DNA from: Achatina immaculata
Taxonomy: Eukaryota > Mollusca > Gastropoda > Stylommatophora > Achatinidae
DNA: 64,000 bases
Direction of reading: 5' to 3'
Assembly (NCBI GenBank): GCA_009760885.1
Contig: CM019696.1
Location: forward strand, 49,034,574 to 49,098,573
Part shown: positions 63,925 through 64,000 of the stretch, piece by piece
Numbering within the stretch: position 1 is the first letter of the stretch
Layout: every line of letters starts with the position of its first letter
Position numbers and translations under genes: made by a program
The notes under the pieces: model-generated
What the model was told of the DNA's origin: nothing
What the model saw: the letters and a program-made list of their open reading frames with translations, nothing else
Database searches by the model: none

Positions 63925-64000
63925 TGTACATATAAATTACATCACTACATATAACTGTCAGGTTTTATGTTAGCTATTACATCACTACATATAACTGCTA
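63925..64000. repeat. 40-bp minisatellite, cut by the window edge
   Basis: Same unit as 36878-37115 ('attacatcactacatataac' variant). Two units are visible. Confidence 0.88.

Overview
The window is animal nuclear DNA, most likely from a gastropod mollusc and probably a heterobranch sea slug. The main evidence is four intronless class A GPCR genes that resemble the candidate chemosensory receptors of Aplysia and Elysia, a judgement made from memory and not from a search. Genes are sparse, 5'-truncated APE-type LINE fragments are frequent, and an unusually large share of the sequence is minisatellite. There are no operons, CRISPR arrays, rRNA genes or intact tRNA genes.

Layout: 0-7 kb holds two exons of a minus-strand Arf-like GTPase gene, at 335-572 and 6549-6626, separated by an intron full of AGT/ACT triplet arrays and a 1.5-kb modular repeat. 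From 7 to 20 kb there are about fifteen minisatellites. Among them lie a TA-flanked inverted-repeat transposon carrying a nested LINE (9643-10952), a Penelope-like terminal remnant (about 17.6 kb) and two tRNA-like SINEs in inverted orientation around a 45-bp array. From 20 to 47 kb the four GPCR genes lie on the plus strand at 21083, 32735, 44440 and 46042. They sit in duplicated blocks, with LINE debris and further minisatellites between them. From 47 to 52.7 kb a 2.4-kb LINE (endonuclease plus a long RT ORF) has inserted into a 38-bp minisatellite, followed by a duplicated LINE plus 22-bp array. From 53 to 63 kb a roughly 10-kb array built on a 17-bp period shows 34-bp and 68-bp higher-order forms and contains two copies of a non-repetitive island. 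The last kilobase holds a 28-bp array and a third copy of an interspersed repeat.

The GPCR cluster is the functional core. The third and fourth genes come from a very recent 1.6-kb tandem duplication with 4-bp microhomology at the junction. The second gene is a mosaic, with its 5' half like the third and fourth genes and its 3' half and 3' flank like the first. A block of about 200 nt over TM3-TM4 is almost identical in all four, which points to gene conversion. A second theme is that minisatellites arise inside retrotransposon coding sequence: a 24-bp array inside a LINE endonuclease domain and a 33-bp array inside a LINE RT C-terminal region, with unit lengths that match whole codons.

Most long ORFs in the window are artefacts of tandem repeats whose unit contains no stop codon. 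They are annotated as repeats and not as proteins.
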